From: Bacillus dicomae
Lineage (GTDB): Bacteria > Bacillota > Bacilli > Bacillales > Bacillaceae_G
Assembly: GCF_006494425.1 (NCBI RefSeq)
Contig: NZ_VHIV01000002.1
Span: 806,001-870,000, forward strand
Direction of reading: 5' to 3'
Length of the DNA: 64,000 nt
The translations under genes were made by a program, and so were the position numbers. The notes under the pieces are model-generated. The model made no database searches, was not told the DNA's origin, and saw only the letters and a list, made by a program, of their open reading frames with translations. This document shows positions 48,731-58,175 of the stretch, in pieces (position 1 is the first letter of the stretch; every line of letters begins with the position of its first letter).

Positions 48731-48958
48731 ATGAGAATATTACATGTTATATTTTATCATTTTTTATTATGGAGTGGTTTTTCTGTTGTATTATCATTGT
48801 CAAATGGTGATAAGTTGCATTACAAAGTAATTCTATTTTTTGTATTTCTTTATTTAGCATATGTAATCGCATATTTTGTATTGCAAATCAGAAAGCAGGC
48901 ATTATTCCTTACGTGTTCAAATTGTATACTTTTCTTAATTATATTTTCTATTTTTTAA
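48731..48958 (+). CDS. Small membrane protein of unknown function
   Basis: ATG 48731 follows AAAGGAGAAGG. The 75-residue protein has three hydrophobic stretches (about 5-22, 32-50, 56-74) with few charges between. It ends one base before the convergent gene's stop. I recognise no family. The region 48545-48730 before it is AT-rich and holds no other gene. Confidence 0.6.
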   Translation: MRILHVIFYHFLLWSGFSVVLSLSNGDKLHYKVILFFVFLYLAYVIAYFVLQIRKQALFLTCSNCILFLIIFSIF

Positions 48959-48959
48959 A

Positions 48960-49352
48960 TTAACGTTTATAGAAATACATTGTTCTTCCATTAAATAATT
49001 GCAACTCTCCTTCTAACTTCTTTGCTAGAAAACGGCAAAATTCATTTGCTTTCCCTTTATCACCAAATGTTGCATTAGGTGGTAAAGAAATTTGAATAAA
49101 AGATTGTTCCTTTTCTATACCAACACCAACATAAATGGAGTCATATCGATCGTGAGTAGATTGTAGTTTTAATGTTGTTGCTGATGTATCTAAAATTTCA
49201 TAAGGAAAAGCGGTATTTGTATAGGCGTAATTAATTTGAACACCAGTTTTAGAAGTAACTGTTTTATAATGATGAAAAAGTTGTTTTATATCATCTATTG
49301 AAACAGATTGTTGATTGGATTTAGGTACAAGCGTAATAAAGGCATGTTGCAT
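48960..49352 (-). CDS. DUF1885-like conserved protein
   Basis: The 130-residue protein starts after GGGGGAAC. It has an alpha/beta pattern with HAFITLVPKSNQQSVSIDDI, a Thr-rich middle (SATTLKLQSTHDRYDSIYVG) and FCRFLAKKLEGELQLFNGRT at the end. It fits the DUF1885 family of bacilli as I recall it. No function is known and there is no signal peptide. It is transcribed alone. Confidence 0.7.
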   Translation of the reverse strand: MQHAFITLVPKSNQQSVSIDDIKQLFHHYKTVTSKTGVQINYAYTNTAFPYEILDTSATTLKLQSTHDRYDSIYVGVGIEKEQSFIQISLPPNATFGDKGKANEFCRFLAKKLEGELQLFNGRTMYFYKR

Positions 49353-49479
49353 ATAAGTTCCCCCTAACTTAGTAGAATACTATCATTCTACATCCTACTG
49401 AATTTTTTGACAATTAAAAGGAGTATTCCTTTTTTTGTTTAATATACTAATGAAAGGTGATGTGGAAAGGTGGAAACCG

Positions 49480-49776
49480 ATGTTTGAAAAATTGTATGAT
49501 GAGCATGAAAGTGTGAAGGTACGATTTTTGGGATTTATGACACATGATACTCGTTATGATTTTGGTGTTATTTATACAAATATGTTTTTTGGAAAGCCAC
49601 TCATCGTTTGCATGCAAACAGGAAGGTCTACTTTACTTGGACGAGATGATGTAGAGAATGTTCAATATTTGCAGGAGATTTTCAAGTTAGGATCAGAAGG
49701 CGAAGCGGCGGAGTTAGCTCAGTTTTTCTCATTTCTAGTTCCAACGACTTCTTTGCATGCGGAATATGAAGAATAA
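49480..49776 (+). CDS. DUF3055-like conserved protein
   Basis: ATG 49480 lies six bases after AAAGGTGG, so it is preferred over the TTG at 49435. The 98-residue protein fits the DUF3055 pattern: VKVRFLGFMTHDTRYDFGVI, FFGKPLIVCMQTGRSTLLG, DDVENVQYLQEIF and GEAAELAQFFSFL. It is small and soluble. The function is unknown. It is followed by a terminator. Confidence 0.75.
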   Translation: MFEKLYDEHESVKVRFLGFMTHDTRYDFGVIYTNMFFGKPLIVCMQTGRSTLLGRDDVENVQYLQEIFKLGSEGEAAELAQFFSFLVPTTSLHAEYEE

Positions 49777-49783
49777 TTAACAT

Positions 49784-49817
49784 AAAACAGTCGTACGTAT
49801 AATTACGGCTGTTTTTT
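49784..49817 (+). terminator. Terminator before the SR1P cluster
   Basis: AAAACAGTCGTA (49784-49795) pairs with TACGGCTGTTTT (49804-49815) with one wobble, followed by T residues. Confidence 0.8.
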
Positions 49818-49858
49818 CGTTTGAATATCGCATACTAATTTAATTTAAAAATATTTAA

Positions 49859-49907
49859 TGTGTTATACTAAAAACCTATTGACGTAAAAAGTATAACATA
49901 TTAAAAT
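49859..49907 (+). promoter_or_regulatory. Promoter of the SR1P cluster with inverted CcpN-like boxes
   Basis: TTGACG (49879-49884) and TAAAAT (49902-49907) are 17 bp apart. TGTGTTATACT (49859-49869, plus strand) and TATGTTATACT (minus strand, 49890-49900) each fit the B. subtilis CcpN consensus TRTGHYATAYW as I know it. One box lies upstream of -35 and one in the spacer. In B. subtilis, CcpN represses sr1, gapB and pckA under glycolytic conditions. Confidence 0.7.
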
Positions 49908-49918
49908 AAAGACAGAAA

Positions 49919-49932
49919 GTTAAGCGGTTACA
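49919..49932 (+). promoter_or_regulatory. cre-like site in the SR1P leader
   Basis: The minus-strand reading TGTAACCGCTTAAC matches 12 of 14 positions of the CcpA cre consensus. It lies about 15 bases after the predicted start. In B. subtilis SR1 is also weakly controlled by CcpA. Confidence 0.4.
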
Positions 49933-49970
49933 AAAGTTTTTGGGATTATAAACTTAGGGGGAAATGAAAA

Positions 49971-50099
49971 ATGGGAACGATCGTATGTCAAGATTGTGAA
50001 GGTACAATTGCACACTTCGAGGATGAAAAAGTAACGGTACTTTACGGGAAATGTGGATCTTGCGGATGTGATCACACAGAGCATACAAAAGCCCAATAA
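49971..50099 (+). CDS. SR1P-like peptide, copy 1
   Basis: The 42-residue peptide begins MGTIVCQDCEGTIAHFEDEK, nearly the same as B. subtilis SR1P, encoded by the dual-function RNA SR1 located between pdhD and speA, the same place as here. SR1P binds GapA and promotes its interaction with RNase J1. Cys6, Cys9, Cys28, Cys31 and Cys33 make a zinc-binding knuckle likely. The ribosome site is AGGGGGAAATG. It is the first of three tandem copies and has a tail DHTEHTKAQ shared with copy 3. Confidence 0.85.
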   Translation: MGTIVCQDCEGTIAHFEDEKVTVLYGKCGSCGCDHTEHTKAQ

Positions 50100-50158
50100 T
50101 GGATAGGAAATAGACAGCTAAAAGTTTTTAGGACCATAAACTTAGGAGGAAATGAAAA

Positions 50159-50287
50159 ATGGGAACAATCGTATGCCAAGTATGTGAAGGAACAATCGGA
50201 CATTTTGAGGATGAGAAAACGACGGTACTTTACGGAAAATGTGGAACAAATTGTGACTGTGCTAGTAGAGATAATGCGAAAGCTTAA
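50159..50287 (+). CDS. SR1P-like peptide, copy 2
   Basis: The 42-residue peptide begins MGTIVCQVCEGTIGHFEDEK. The second cysteine group is Cys28, Cys32 and Cys34, one residue wider than in copy 1, and the tail (CASRDNAKA) lacks the His residues of the other copies. Its leader (TTTTTAGGACCATAAACTTA) closely repeats that of copy 1, so duplication included the leader and ribosome site. The gap to copy 1 is 59 bases without a terminator, so co-transcription is likely. Confidence 0.85.
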   Translation: MGTIVCQVCEGTIGHFEDEKTTVLYGKCGTNCDCASRDNAKA

Positions 50288-50332
50288 TGATAAATAAGTA
50301 GATTACTATTAAAACTCAGGGGGAAATAAACA

Positions 50333-50461
50333 ATGGGAACAATCGTATGCCAAGTATGTGAAGGAACAATCGGACATTTTGAAGATGAAAAATCAACAGT
50401 ACTATACGGAAAATGTGGATCTCATTGCGAATGTGACCATAAAGAACATACAAAAGCTTAA
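50333..50461 (+). CDS. SR1P-like peptide, copy 3
   Basis: The 42-residue peptide shares its first 20 residues with copy 2 and has the Cys spacing of copy 2 (Cys28, Cys32, Cys34) but a His-rich tail like copy 1 (DHKEHTKA). It follows copy 2 after 45 bases and ends at the terminator shared with tgl. The three genes together form a compact operon of about 500 bases. Whether the RNA also has the antisense function of SR1 cannot be told. Confidence 0.85.
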   Translation: MGTIVCQVCEGTIGHFEDEKSTVLYGKCGSHCECDHKEHTKA

Positions 50462-50494
50462 AAAAAAGCGCCTACATATGTAGGTGCTTTTTTT
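50461..50494. terminator. Bidirectional terminator between the SR1P cluster and tgl
   Basis: CCTACATATGTAGG core with flanking A and T tracts and outer pairs; ends both convergent units. Confidence 0.85.
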
Positions 50495-51323
50495 AATAAA
50501 TTGTAGTTGTATGGCCAACTGTTGCAACGATTGCATCATCTCTAATTGGAATAAACCCTATGGATGTCTGTGGAGTGTTAGGAGAAGCGTGATGGCTCAT
50601 GAGACGGCTATCAATACGGGTAATAGTATCGGTTAAGAAAGCTGAAATGAAAGCGTAAGGGACTCGTCGCTCGTTTAACGCGTATATAATTTCCTCTTTT
50701 GTTTTTACACCTACGCCATGTCCGTAAAAAAAGAAATTTCCTAGGTAGATTGTATTTTCTCCTTGCCACTCGATTGTAGCTGGATTTACTTGTGGATTTT
50801 TAAAGTAAACGAGATCACCTGGGACAAGATCGCCACCTGTTTTTGTTATAAGCTTTAAATCTTGATCATAGTCCCACGTATAAAGTAAAAGGTTTGCAAA
50901 TAGACGATTGAAAGTTTCTACATCATACAATGATAGTAAAGCTTTGTAAAAAATAATGATCATAGCGGTGGCGCATTCAGTTCCATATAGTTTTCCATTT
51001 TTAAAAATATCTTGTATAGCAATGGAAGGGGGTATGTTTGGAAGGAGTTCAAATCCTCCACGTGATGTTCTTTTCCAATACTGCGGGTTACAAAAGGATT
51101 GTTGAAATGTACGAAACTGAAATCCACTTTGAAAAAGTTCCAATGCAGAAGTAATAATATTAACTCTCAAATTTAGATCAAAGCTGAGTTCATCAGCTGT
51201 TCGGAAGGAATAAACTTCTTGATTCCCTGCCATTATTGATAAAATTTGTTGTTTCTCAGATGCAAATGGTTCATATTCATTTGTGATATAAGGATGTACA
51301 ATAGAACGGCCTATTACAATCAT
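50493..51323 (-). CDS. tgl: Spore protein-glutamine gamma-glutamyltransferase (transglutaminase)
   Basis: The 276-residue protein is a close match to Bacillus Tgl, including the catalytic cysteine in [11 protein letters not shown] (Cys117) and the regions [20 protein letters not shown] and [20 protein letters not shown]. Tgl cross-links glutamine and lysine side chains of spore coat proteins. A CATACGATA element upstream fits a sigma-K -10, in agreement with late mother-cell expression in B. subtilis. It is monocistronic. Confidence 0.94.
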   Translation of the reverse strand: MIVIGRSIVHPYITNEYEPFASEKQQILSIMAGNQEVYSFRTADELSFDLNLRVNIITSALELFQSGFQFRTFQQSFCNPQYWKRTSRGGFELLPNIPPSIAIQDIFKNGKLYGTECATAMIIIFYKALLSLYDVETFNRLFANLLLYTWDYDQDLKLITKTGGDLVPGDLVYFKNPQVNPATIEWQGENTIYLGNFFFYGHGVGVKTKEEIIYALNERRVPYAFISAFLTDTITRIDSRLMSHHASPNTPQTSIGFIPIRDDAIVATVGHTTTIY

Positions 51324-51357
51324 AATAGTATCCCCACCTATACGTTACATTACTTAA

Positions 51358-51366
51358 TATCGTATG
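51358..51366 (-). promoter_or_regulatory. Sigma-K-like -10 element of tgl
   Basis: On the minus strand CATACGATA fits CATANNNTA, with CACCC about 16 bases upstream giving the AC of a sigma-K -35. It lies 35 bases before the tgl start. Confidence 0.5.
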
Positions 51367-51392
51367 AGGGAAGGGAAAAAAGGGTGAAAGAA

Positions 51393-51414
51393 AAGCCTAT
51401 CAACTGATAGGCTT
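51393..51414 (-). terminator. Terminator of speA
   Basis: AAGCCTATC pairs with GATAGGCTT (9 bp) and is followed on the minus strand by TTCTTTC. It overlaps the stop codon. Confidence 0.75.
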
Positions 51415-52872
51415 GTACTCTTTAATCACACGTAATGTCTGTAATGTCATATCTTCAGGACCTTGTACAGGTAAACCTGCTTCTAAGTTTTTACGAATAT
51501 ACTCTAAGTTATCTTGTGTAATAATTTCCCCCGGAGTAAAGATTGGAATCCCTGGTGGATAAACCATAACGAAATCAGCTATAATACGACCTGCTGCATT
51601 TTCAAATGGAATGACTTCTGTTTCCGAATAAAAAGCATCTCGAGGAGAAAGTGCTAGCACTGGAATTTCTGGAATTTCTACTTGTATTTGAACACCTTTA
51701 TCAGCTTTATTTCTAAATGTTGCTGCTAAATCTTGTAATGCTGCAATAAGTGTATTTGTCTCACTCTCTGTATCTCCAAAAGTGATAAGACATAGTATGT
51801 TATATAAATCTGAGAGTTCTACTTCAATGTTATATTGCTCTCTAAGCCATACTTCAGCCTGATGGCCTGTAATACCTAAATCTTTTACAGATACAATTAT
51901 CTTTGTAGGATCATAGTTAAAAGTAGCATCTGTACCTAGCATTTCTTTTCCAGGACAGTAAAGATGCTCAATATCATTTATAGCATTACGAACTTGACCT
52001 GCTAATTGTATTGTTTGTTCTATGAGTGCTGTTCCTTCTGTAGCAAGACGTTTTCTAGCAACATCTAGGGATGCTAACAAGATGTAAGAAGTTGATGTAG
52101 TCGTTAGCATGCTAATAATAGATTGAACATGTTTTACGTTCACAAGGCCTTCTTTCACATTCAGAATAGAACTTTGTGTTAAAGATCCACCTAATTTGTG
52201 AACACTTGTTGCTGCCATATCTGCACCGGCTTGCATCGCTGACATTGGCAGTTCATCGTGAAAATGAATATGAACACCATGAGCCTCGTCAACGAGTACA
52301 GGAATATCGTAAGAATGTGCTAATTGTACAATCTGTTCTAAGTCCGCAGCAAAGCCAAAGTATGTTGGGTTAATAACAAGTAAGCCTTTCGCATCTGAGT
52401 GCTCTTCAAGTGCTTTTTTGACAGATTGAATTGTAATTCCATGTGAAATACCGAGTTTTGGATCGATCTCAGGATGCATAAAAATCGGTTTTGCACCTGA
52501 GAAGATAATAGCTGACATTACTGATTTATGCACGTTTCGTGGCACTAGGATTTTGTCACCAGGACCGCAAACGCTCATCACCATTGTCATTATTGCGCCA
52601 CTTGTACCTTGGATGGAAAAAAAAGTATGATCCGCACCGAATGCAGCGGCTGCTAAATCTTGTGCTTCTTTAATCATACCTTTTGGATGATGTAAATCAT
52701 CGAGCGGCGCAATATTAATTAAATCAATTGCTAATGCATTATGCCCAATAAATTCGCGAAATGTAGGATCCATGCCTTGTCCTTTTTTATGACCAGGAAT
52801 ATGGAATTGAATTGGATTTCGCTTACTGTGCTCAACTAAAGCGGTAAACAATGGTGTTTCGTATTGGGACAA
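51400..52872 (-). CDS. speA: Arginine decarboxylase SpeA (Orn/Lys/Arg decarboxylase family)
   Basis: TTG 52872 lies six bases after AAGGGGTG and gives a protein beginning SQYETPLFT, matching the B. subtilis SpeA start and its length of 490 residues; the longer in-frame ATG at 52983 is rejected. Family motifs include QFHIPGHKKGQGMDP, FFSIQGTSGAIMTMVMSVCG and the PLP lysine in TSVHKLGGSLTQSS. It makes agmatine from arginine, the first step to putrescine and spermidine. It is transcribed toward tgl. Confidence 0.93.
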   Translation of the reverse strand: MSQYETPLFTALVEHSKRNPIQFHIPGHKKGQGMDPTFREFIGHNALAIDLINIAPLDDLHHPKGMIKEAQDLAAAAFGADHTFFSIQGTSGAIMTMVMSVCGPGDKILVPRNVHKSVMSAIIFSGAKPIFMHPEIDPKLGISHGITIQSVKKALEEHSDAKGLLVINPTYFGFAADLEQIVQLAHSYDIPVLVDEAHGVHIHFHDELPMSAMQAGADMAATSVHKLGGSLTQSSILNVKEGLVNVKHVQSIISMLTTTSTSYILLASLDVARKRLATEGTALIEQTIQLAGQVRNAINDIEHLYCPGKEMLGTDATFNYDPTKIIVSVKDLGITGHQAEVWLREQYNIEVELSDLYNILCLITFGDTESETNTLIAALQDLAATFRNKADKGVQIQVEIPEIPVLALSPRDAFYSETEVIPFENAAGRIIADFVMVYPPGIPIFTPGEIITQDNLEYIRKNLEAGLPVQGPEDMTLQTLRVIKEYKPIS

Positions 52873-53510
<638 letters not shown>

Positions 53511-53560
53511 AAAATATTTTGAAAAATAAAAACTGAAGTGATATAATGTGATAACAACTA

Positions 53561-53588
53561 AAAACGGACAATATAAATTGTCCGTTTT
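53561..53588. terminator. Bidirectional terminator between yktA and yktB
   Basis: A perfect 12-bp stem (53561-53572 with 53577-53588) with A/T flanks. Confidence 0.85.
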
Positions 53589-53591
53589 CTA

Positions 53592-54218
53592 CTATCGATT
53601 ACAAAGTGCATATAAAGGAAGGAGTGATTGCATCGTAGATTCAATCTTAGCAAGGAATTGTTCGTTGCTCATTGCTGAAAACTCCTCTGGTGATATATGA
53701 ATACCAACTAATAATTCTGCTTTTTTCACAGTAGCTAGACGTTCAATCATTTTTTGTAAGTCTTCTGTTTCAAGTGTTTTATGTAATTTTACACTTGGTT
53801 TAGTATGGTCAATGGACCAAACGAAGTCATTTGGAATATTTGTTTTTAAATCATTTAAATGTTCTAAGAAGGCGTGAGCCGTCTCCACTTTTTGTGGACA
53901 CTCATAGATTAAACCAAAGTATATGAAGGCATGAGTACCCCATAATCCAATTTGGAAATGTGGTAGCATTTTATATCCGCGTTTATTTGTTGAAAAAGCA
54001 ACCCAAGTATCGTTTGGTGGATTGACTTTGCGACGTGCATGTTTTGCTACATGATAAAAAAAGTTCTCATCAGTTTGTTTGGATAAATACGCTGCAAACT
54101 GTTCCCCTAAAGCTTCTAGCTTAGGATGAATGTTCGTTTTAATTGCACTCATTCGTTCTTCGAGACCATCAACTGTAAAGACCTCAAAATCAGTTGATTT
54201 GAATGTTTGTAGTGTCAT
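53592..54218 (-). CDS. yktB: YktB, UPF0637 family
   Basis: The 208-residue protein shows the YktB pattern: [40 protein letters not shown] and [20 protein letters not shown]. It has no membrane segment. The start ATG at 54218 follows GGAGGAAC. The family's function is not established. It is convergent with yktA. Confidence 0.88.
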   Translation of the reverse strand: MTLQTFKSTDFEVFTVDGLEERMSAIKTNIHPKLEALGEQFAAYLSKQTDENFFYHVAKHARRKVNPPNDTWVAFSTNKRGYKMLPHFQIGLWGTHAFIYFGLIYECPQKVETAHAFLEHLNDLKTNIPNDFVWSIDHTKPSVKLHKTLETEDLQKMIERLATVKKAELLVGIHISPEEFSAMSNEQFLAKIESTMQSLLPLYALCNR

Positions 54219-54424
54219 GATTGTTCCTCCAACTCCTATTTTGCTTTTATTTTAGCATAGCTTGTACTATTCATAAAAAAAACAGCACAAAAAAATTTAA
54301 ATAAAAAAATATAATTTTGTTGCATAGATGATTTATCCAACATAGTATAGTATAAAACAAAAAATCAGAAAATTAAATCAATTCTAGTCCGAGGGCAGAC
54401 GAATATTGGGAGGAGGCAAATAAT

Positions 54425-54613
54425 ATGAGACAGGTGATTAATGCGTTAAAGAGAACAGATGCTGAAAAGAGAATACCGGTGCTACGTTTGGAGCTAGATT
54501 ATGAATTGGCGACTTTATATGATGCGATGATGGAAAATGATAAACAGAAAAAAGAAGAGTGTGTACAAAAGTTAGAAGTGTTAAGACTTGAAATGATCCG
54601 TTTAGAAGCGTAA
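54425..54613 (+). CDS. Small helical protein of unknown function
   Basis: ATG 54425 follows GGGAGGAGGC. The 62 residues are almost wholly charged helix with a heptad pattern (LRLELDYELATLYDAMMEND, then KLEVLRLEMIRLEA), suggesting a short coiled coil. A terminator follows. I know no named family. Confidence 0.75.
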   Translation: MRQVINALKRTDAEKRIPVLRLELDYELATLYDAMMENDKQKKEECVQKLEVLRLEMIRLEA

Positions 54614-54644
54614 TAATAGTATATGTATAAAAAATTAGTTGGTG

Positions 54645-54670
54645 CGAACCTTATAAAGGGTTCGTTTTTT
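54645..54670 (+). terminator. Terminator of the small helical gene
   Basis: CGAACC/GGTTCG stem (54645-54650 with 54659-54664) and TTTTTT. Confidence 0.8.
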
Positions 54671-54701
54671 CTGTGAACAGTATAGATCGGAGTGTTTAAA
54701 C

Positions 54702-55493
54702 ATGCAAGAAGTATGGAAAGACATCGATGCACACGCCAAACAGTTGATTCGAGATGCAGGAGAGCGTTTAATTGCTTCAATGAAAAAAGCACTTATTATA
54801 GAAACGAAATCCAATGCAGCTGATTTAGTAACAAATATGGATCGAGAAATAGAACAGTTTTTAATTGGGAAAATTAAAGAAACATTCCCGAATCATAATA
54901 TTTTAGGGGAAGAAGGTTACGGAGATGAGATAACTTCTTCTGCTGGGGTTGTTTGGTTAATCGATCCGATTGATGGCACGATGAACTTTGTTCATCAAAA
55001 AAGAAATTTTGCAATTTCAATTGGAATTTATGAGAACGGTATCGGAAAAATTGGACTTATTTATGATCCAGTTCATGATGAATTATATCATGCGTTAAAG
55101 GGGGCTGGAGCATTTTGTAATGAAGTACCAATACCTTTATTAGAAAAAGGGACTGTAGAACAAGGTGTTGTAGCTTTAAATGCGATATGGCTTACCGACA
55201 ATCCATTGCTTAATATGGAGAGTATGATGGCACTTGTTAAGAAAGCAAGGGGCACGAGATCATATGGCTGTGCAGCGTTAGAGATGGTGTACGTTGCAAC
55301 AGGAAGAATAGATGCATATGTGACGCCGAGGTTATCACCATGGGATTTTGGCGGGGGACAGATAATAGTAGAGGAAGTTGGAGGTAAGGTGACAACATTC
55401 TCTGGAGCCCCACTTTCTATTATAGAAAAGAGCAGCGTATTGGTTGCAAAACCAGGGGTATATGAAGAGGTGCTACAATTTATATCGGAGTAA
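54702..55493 (+). CDS. suhB: Inositol monophosphatase family protein (YktC-like)
   Basis: The 263-residue protein has the lithium-sensitive phosphatase motifs ILGEEGYGDE, WLIDPIDGTMNFVHQKRNFA and the C-terminal SPWDFGGGQIIVEEVGGKV. These carry the metal-binding Glu and Asp residues. It should dephosphorylate inositol phosphate or a related sugar phosphate. Its position after yktA-yktB fits B. subtilis yktC. Start ATG 54702. Confidence 0.9.
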   Translation: MQEVWKDIDAHAKQLIRDAGERLIASMKKALIIETKSNAADLVTNMDREIEQFLIGKIKETFPNHNILGEEGYGDEITSSAGVVWLIDPIDGTMNFVHQKRNFAISIGIYENGIGKIGLIYDPVHDELYHALKGAGAFCNEVPIPLLEKGTVEQGVVALNAIWLTDNPLLNMESMMALVKKARGTRSYGCAALEMVYVATGRIDAYVTPRLSPWDFGGGQIIVEEVGGKVTTFSGAPLSIIEKSSVLVAKPGVYEEVLQFISE

Positions 55494-55497
55494 CAAA

Positions 55498-55533
55498 AAA
55501 AGTAAGAGGCTGTATACAGGCTTCTTACTTTTT
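55498..55533. terminator. Bidirectional terminator after suhB
   Basis: AAAGTAAGA...TCTTACTTT inverted repeat with an inner GGCT pairing between convergent genes. Confidence 0.75.
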
Positions 55534-55537
55534 GACG

Positions 55538-55717
55538 TTATTGCGATTTACGCATTTTTCTTTTTGTTACAAAACCGTATCCAACTGTAACAAATGTGCC
55601 GATAATGCAAATAATAATACCGATGGGACTATTTTCAGCTATCATAATGCCGATACCGATTAAGAAAATAACACCGATAATTGCAGTTAATAAAAAGCGA
55701 TATTGAATGTGTTCCAT
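55538..55717 (-). CDS. ylaF: YlaF-like small membrane protein
   Basis: ATG 55717 follows GGAGGGTGA; the longer frame lacks a ribosome site. The 59-residue protein has two membrane helices (residues 9-27 and 32-49) separated by ENSP, and a basic tail (TKRKMRKSQ). It matches B. subtilis YlaF in size and pattern (IGIMIAENSPIGIIICII) and lies just before typA as there. Function unknown. Confidence 0.8.
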   Translation of the reverse strand: MEHIQYRFLLTAIIGVIFLIGIGIMIAENSPIGIIICIIGTFVTVGYGFVTKRKMRKSQ

Positions 55718-55857
55718 TTCTTCACCCTCCAATTTCATTTTACTTTCACAAAAGTAAGAATACAACTATATTTTCATTCTTGATTTTATTTTAATTGCTA
55801 TTGTATCCCCTTCGCTCTTATAATAGAGAAGGATTAAAAAGACATTAGGAGTTGGAC

Positions 55858-57702
55858 ATGTTGAAAAAACGACAAGATTTACGTAATATAGCAATTATTG
55901 CCCACGTTGACCATGGTAAAACAACACTTGTTGACCAGTTATTACGTCAAGCGGGGACTTTCCGTGCGAACGAACACGTTGAAGAACGCGCAATGGATTC
56001 AAATGATCTAGAAAGAGAACGCGGTATTACAATTTTAGCGAAAAATACTGCGATTCACTATGAAGATAAAAGAATTAACATTTTAGATACACCTGGTCAC
56101 GCTGACTTCGGTGGAGAAGTAGAACGTATTATGAAAATGGTTGATGGTGTTCTACTTGTTGTTGATGCATATGAAGGTTGTATGCCACAAACACGATTTG
56201 TTTTAAAGAAAGCTCTTGAGCAAAACTTAACTCCAATCGTAGTTGTAAACAAAATTGACCGTGACTTTGCTCGTCCAGATGAAGTAGTTGATGAAGTAAT
56301 CGACTTATTCATCGAACTTGGTGCAAACGAAGATCAATTAGAGTTCCCAGTTGTATTTGCATCAGCAATGAACGGAACTGCAAGCTTAGATTCAAATCCA
56401 GCAAATCAAGAAGAGAATATGAAATCATTATTTGATACAATTATTGAACATATTCCAGCACCAATTGATAACAGCGAAGAGCCACTTCAATTCCAAGTAG
56501 CACTTCTTGATTATAACGACTACGTTGGACGTATCGGAGTTGGACGCGTATTCCGCGGTACAATGAAGGTTGGACAGCAAGTTGCATTAATGAAAGTTGA
56601 CGGAACTGTAAAACAATTCCGCGTAACGAAATTATTCGGTTACATTGGATTAAAACGTCAAGAAATTGAAGAAGCAAAAGCTGGAGATTTAGTAGCTGTT
56701 TCTGGTATGGAAGACATTAACGTTGGTGAAACAGTATGTCCAGTTGAGCATGAAGATGCGTTACCATTATTACGTATTGATGAGCCAACACTACAAATGA
56801 CGTTCCTTGTAAATAACAGCCCATTTGCAGGTCGTGAAGGTAAATACATTACATCTCGTAAAATTGAAGAGCGTCTTCGTTCACAGTTAGAAACAGATGT
56901 AAGTTTACGTGTAGATAATACAGAATCTCCTGATGCATGGATCGTATCTGGACGTGGGGAACTACATTTATCTATCTTAATCGAAAACATGCGTCGTGAA
57001 GGTTATGAGTTACAAGTATCTAAACCGGAAGTAATCATTAAAGAAGTTGATGGCGTAAGATGTGAGCCTGTAGAGCGCGTACAAATCGATGTACCTGAAG
57101 AATATACTGGTTCTATTATGGAATCTATGGGTGCACGTAAAGGTGAAATGTTAGATATGGTGAATAACGGAAACGGTCAAGTTCGCCTTACTTTCATGGT
57201 TCCAGCACGTGGTTTAATTGGTTACACAACAGAATTCTTAACATTAACTCGTGGTTACGGTATTTTAAACCATACATTCGATTGTTACCAACCAGTACAC
57301 GCTGGACAAGTTGGTGGACGTCGCCAAGGTGTTCTAGTTTCACTTGAAACAGGAAAAGCGTCACAATACGGTATTATGCAAGTTGAAGACCGTGGTGTAA
57401 TCTTCGTTGAACCAGGTACAGAAGTATATGCTGGTATGATCGTCGGAGAACACACTCGTGAGAATGACTTAACAGTTAACGTTGTAAAAATGAAACAACA
57501 AACTAACATTCGTTCTGCAACGAAAGATCAAACTTCAACAATGAAAAAACCACGCTTAATGACTTTAGAAGAGTCATTAGAGTACTTAAACGATGACGAG
57601 TTCTGTGAAGTAACTCCAGAATCAATTCGTTTACGTAAAAAGATTCTTGATAAGAGCGAGCGCGAAAGAGCTGCTAAGAAAAAGAAATCTGTAGAAGCGT
57701 AA
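55858..57702 (+). CDS. typA: Ribosome-associated GTPase TypA/BipA
   Basis: ATG 55858 follows AGGAG at six bases. The 614-residue translational GTPase has G1 AHVDHGKTT, G2 near RGITILAK, G3 DTPGHADFGGE and G4 NKID, then domains related to EF-G and a C-terminal domain special to BipA. It binds ribosomes and aids assembly or stress adaptation. The length is as expected. Codon use is moderately biased. It begins the yla block. Confidence 0.95.
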   Translation: MLKKRQDLRNIAIIAHVDHGKTTLVDQLLRQAGTFRANEHVEERAMDSNDLERERGITILAKNTAIHYEDKRINILDTPGHADFGGEVERIMKMVDGVLLVVDAYEGCMPQTRFVLKKALEQNLTPIVVVNKIDRDFARPDEVVDEVIDLFIELGANEDQLEFPVVFASAMNGTASLDSNPANQEENMKSLFDTIIEHIPAPIDNSEEPLQFQVALLDYNDYVGRIGVGRVFRGTMKVGQQVALMKVDGTVKQFRVTKLFGYIGLKRQEIEEAKAGDLVAVSGMEDINVGETVCPVEHEDALPLLRIDEPTLQMTFLVNNSPFAGREGKYITSRKIEERLRSQLETDVSLRVDNTESPDAWIVSGRGELHLSILIENMRREGYELQVSKPEVIIKEVDGVRCEPVERVQIDVPEEYTGSIMESMGARKGEMLDMVNNGNGQVRLTFMVPARGLIGYTTEFLTLTRGYGILNHTFDCYQPVHAGQVGGRRQGVLVSLETGKASQYGIMQVEDRGVIFVEPGTEVYAGMIVGEHTRENDLTVNVVKMKQQTNIRSATKDQTSTMKKPRLMTLEESLEYLNDDEFCEVTPESIRLRKKILDKSERERAAKKKKSVEA

Positions 57703-57705
57703 AAT

Positions 57706-57742
57706 AAAAGAACAGCTATCTTTCAAAGATAGCTGTTCTTTT
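57706..57742 (+). terminator. Terminator of typA
   Basis: A perfect 18-bp inverted repeat (57706-57723 with 57725-57742) ending in TTTTTT. Confidence 0.9.
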
Positions 57743-57858
57743 TTACTGTATTTATTTTTAGAATATTTACTCTTTTTAGTGGACAGTATTTTTTTTGCGG
57801 GTTACTCTTGTATTAAGTACATAAATAAATTTGTTTTTTTGAGAAGGGGGGATAAATA

Positions 57859-58161
57859 GTGTTAGAAAGAATGTCGTTTTTCGCGAAATTATGTAAAGTT
57901 GATGAAAATCCAGAACTAGGGATGTGGTTACTGTATGGCATCATTATTATATTAAGTGCACTTGTGTATAATCTAGGTTTTGCAAGAAAGCTATCAATAA
58001 TAAAAAATATAGTGATATATATATCGTTAGCGATTGGGTGTACAGTTTTAACTTTCTTTGCAGTTTTTTTACCTGTTGGAGAAGGACTTGTTGTAGCTGC
58101 AATTGTACTTGGGATTTATAGATTGCGTTTACATCAAGCAAGACAACAAAAAGCAGGGTGA
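57859..58161 (+). CDS. ylaH: YlaH-like membrane protein
   Basis: GTG 57859 follows AAGGGGGGATA. The 100-residue protein has about three membrane helices (20-40, 49-66, 70-85) and the YlaH-like pattern MWLLYGIIIILSALVYNLGF. Its stop overlaps the ribosome site of the next gene, with which it is probably co-transcribed. Function unknown. Confidence 0.82.
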   Translation: MLERMSFFAKLCKVDENPELGMWLLYGIIIILSALVYNLGFARKLSIIKNIVIYISLAIGCTVLTFFAVFLPVGEGLVVAAIVLGIYRLRLHQARQQKAG

Positions 58162-58175
58162 GGAGGCGAAGTTGT

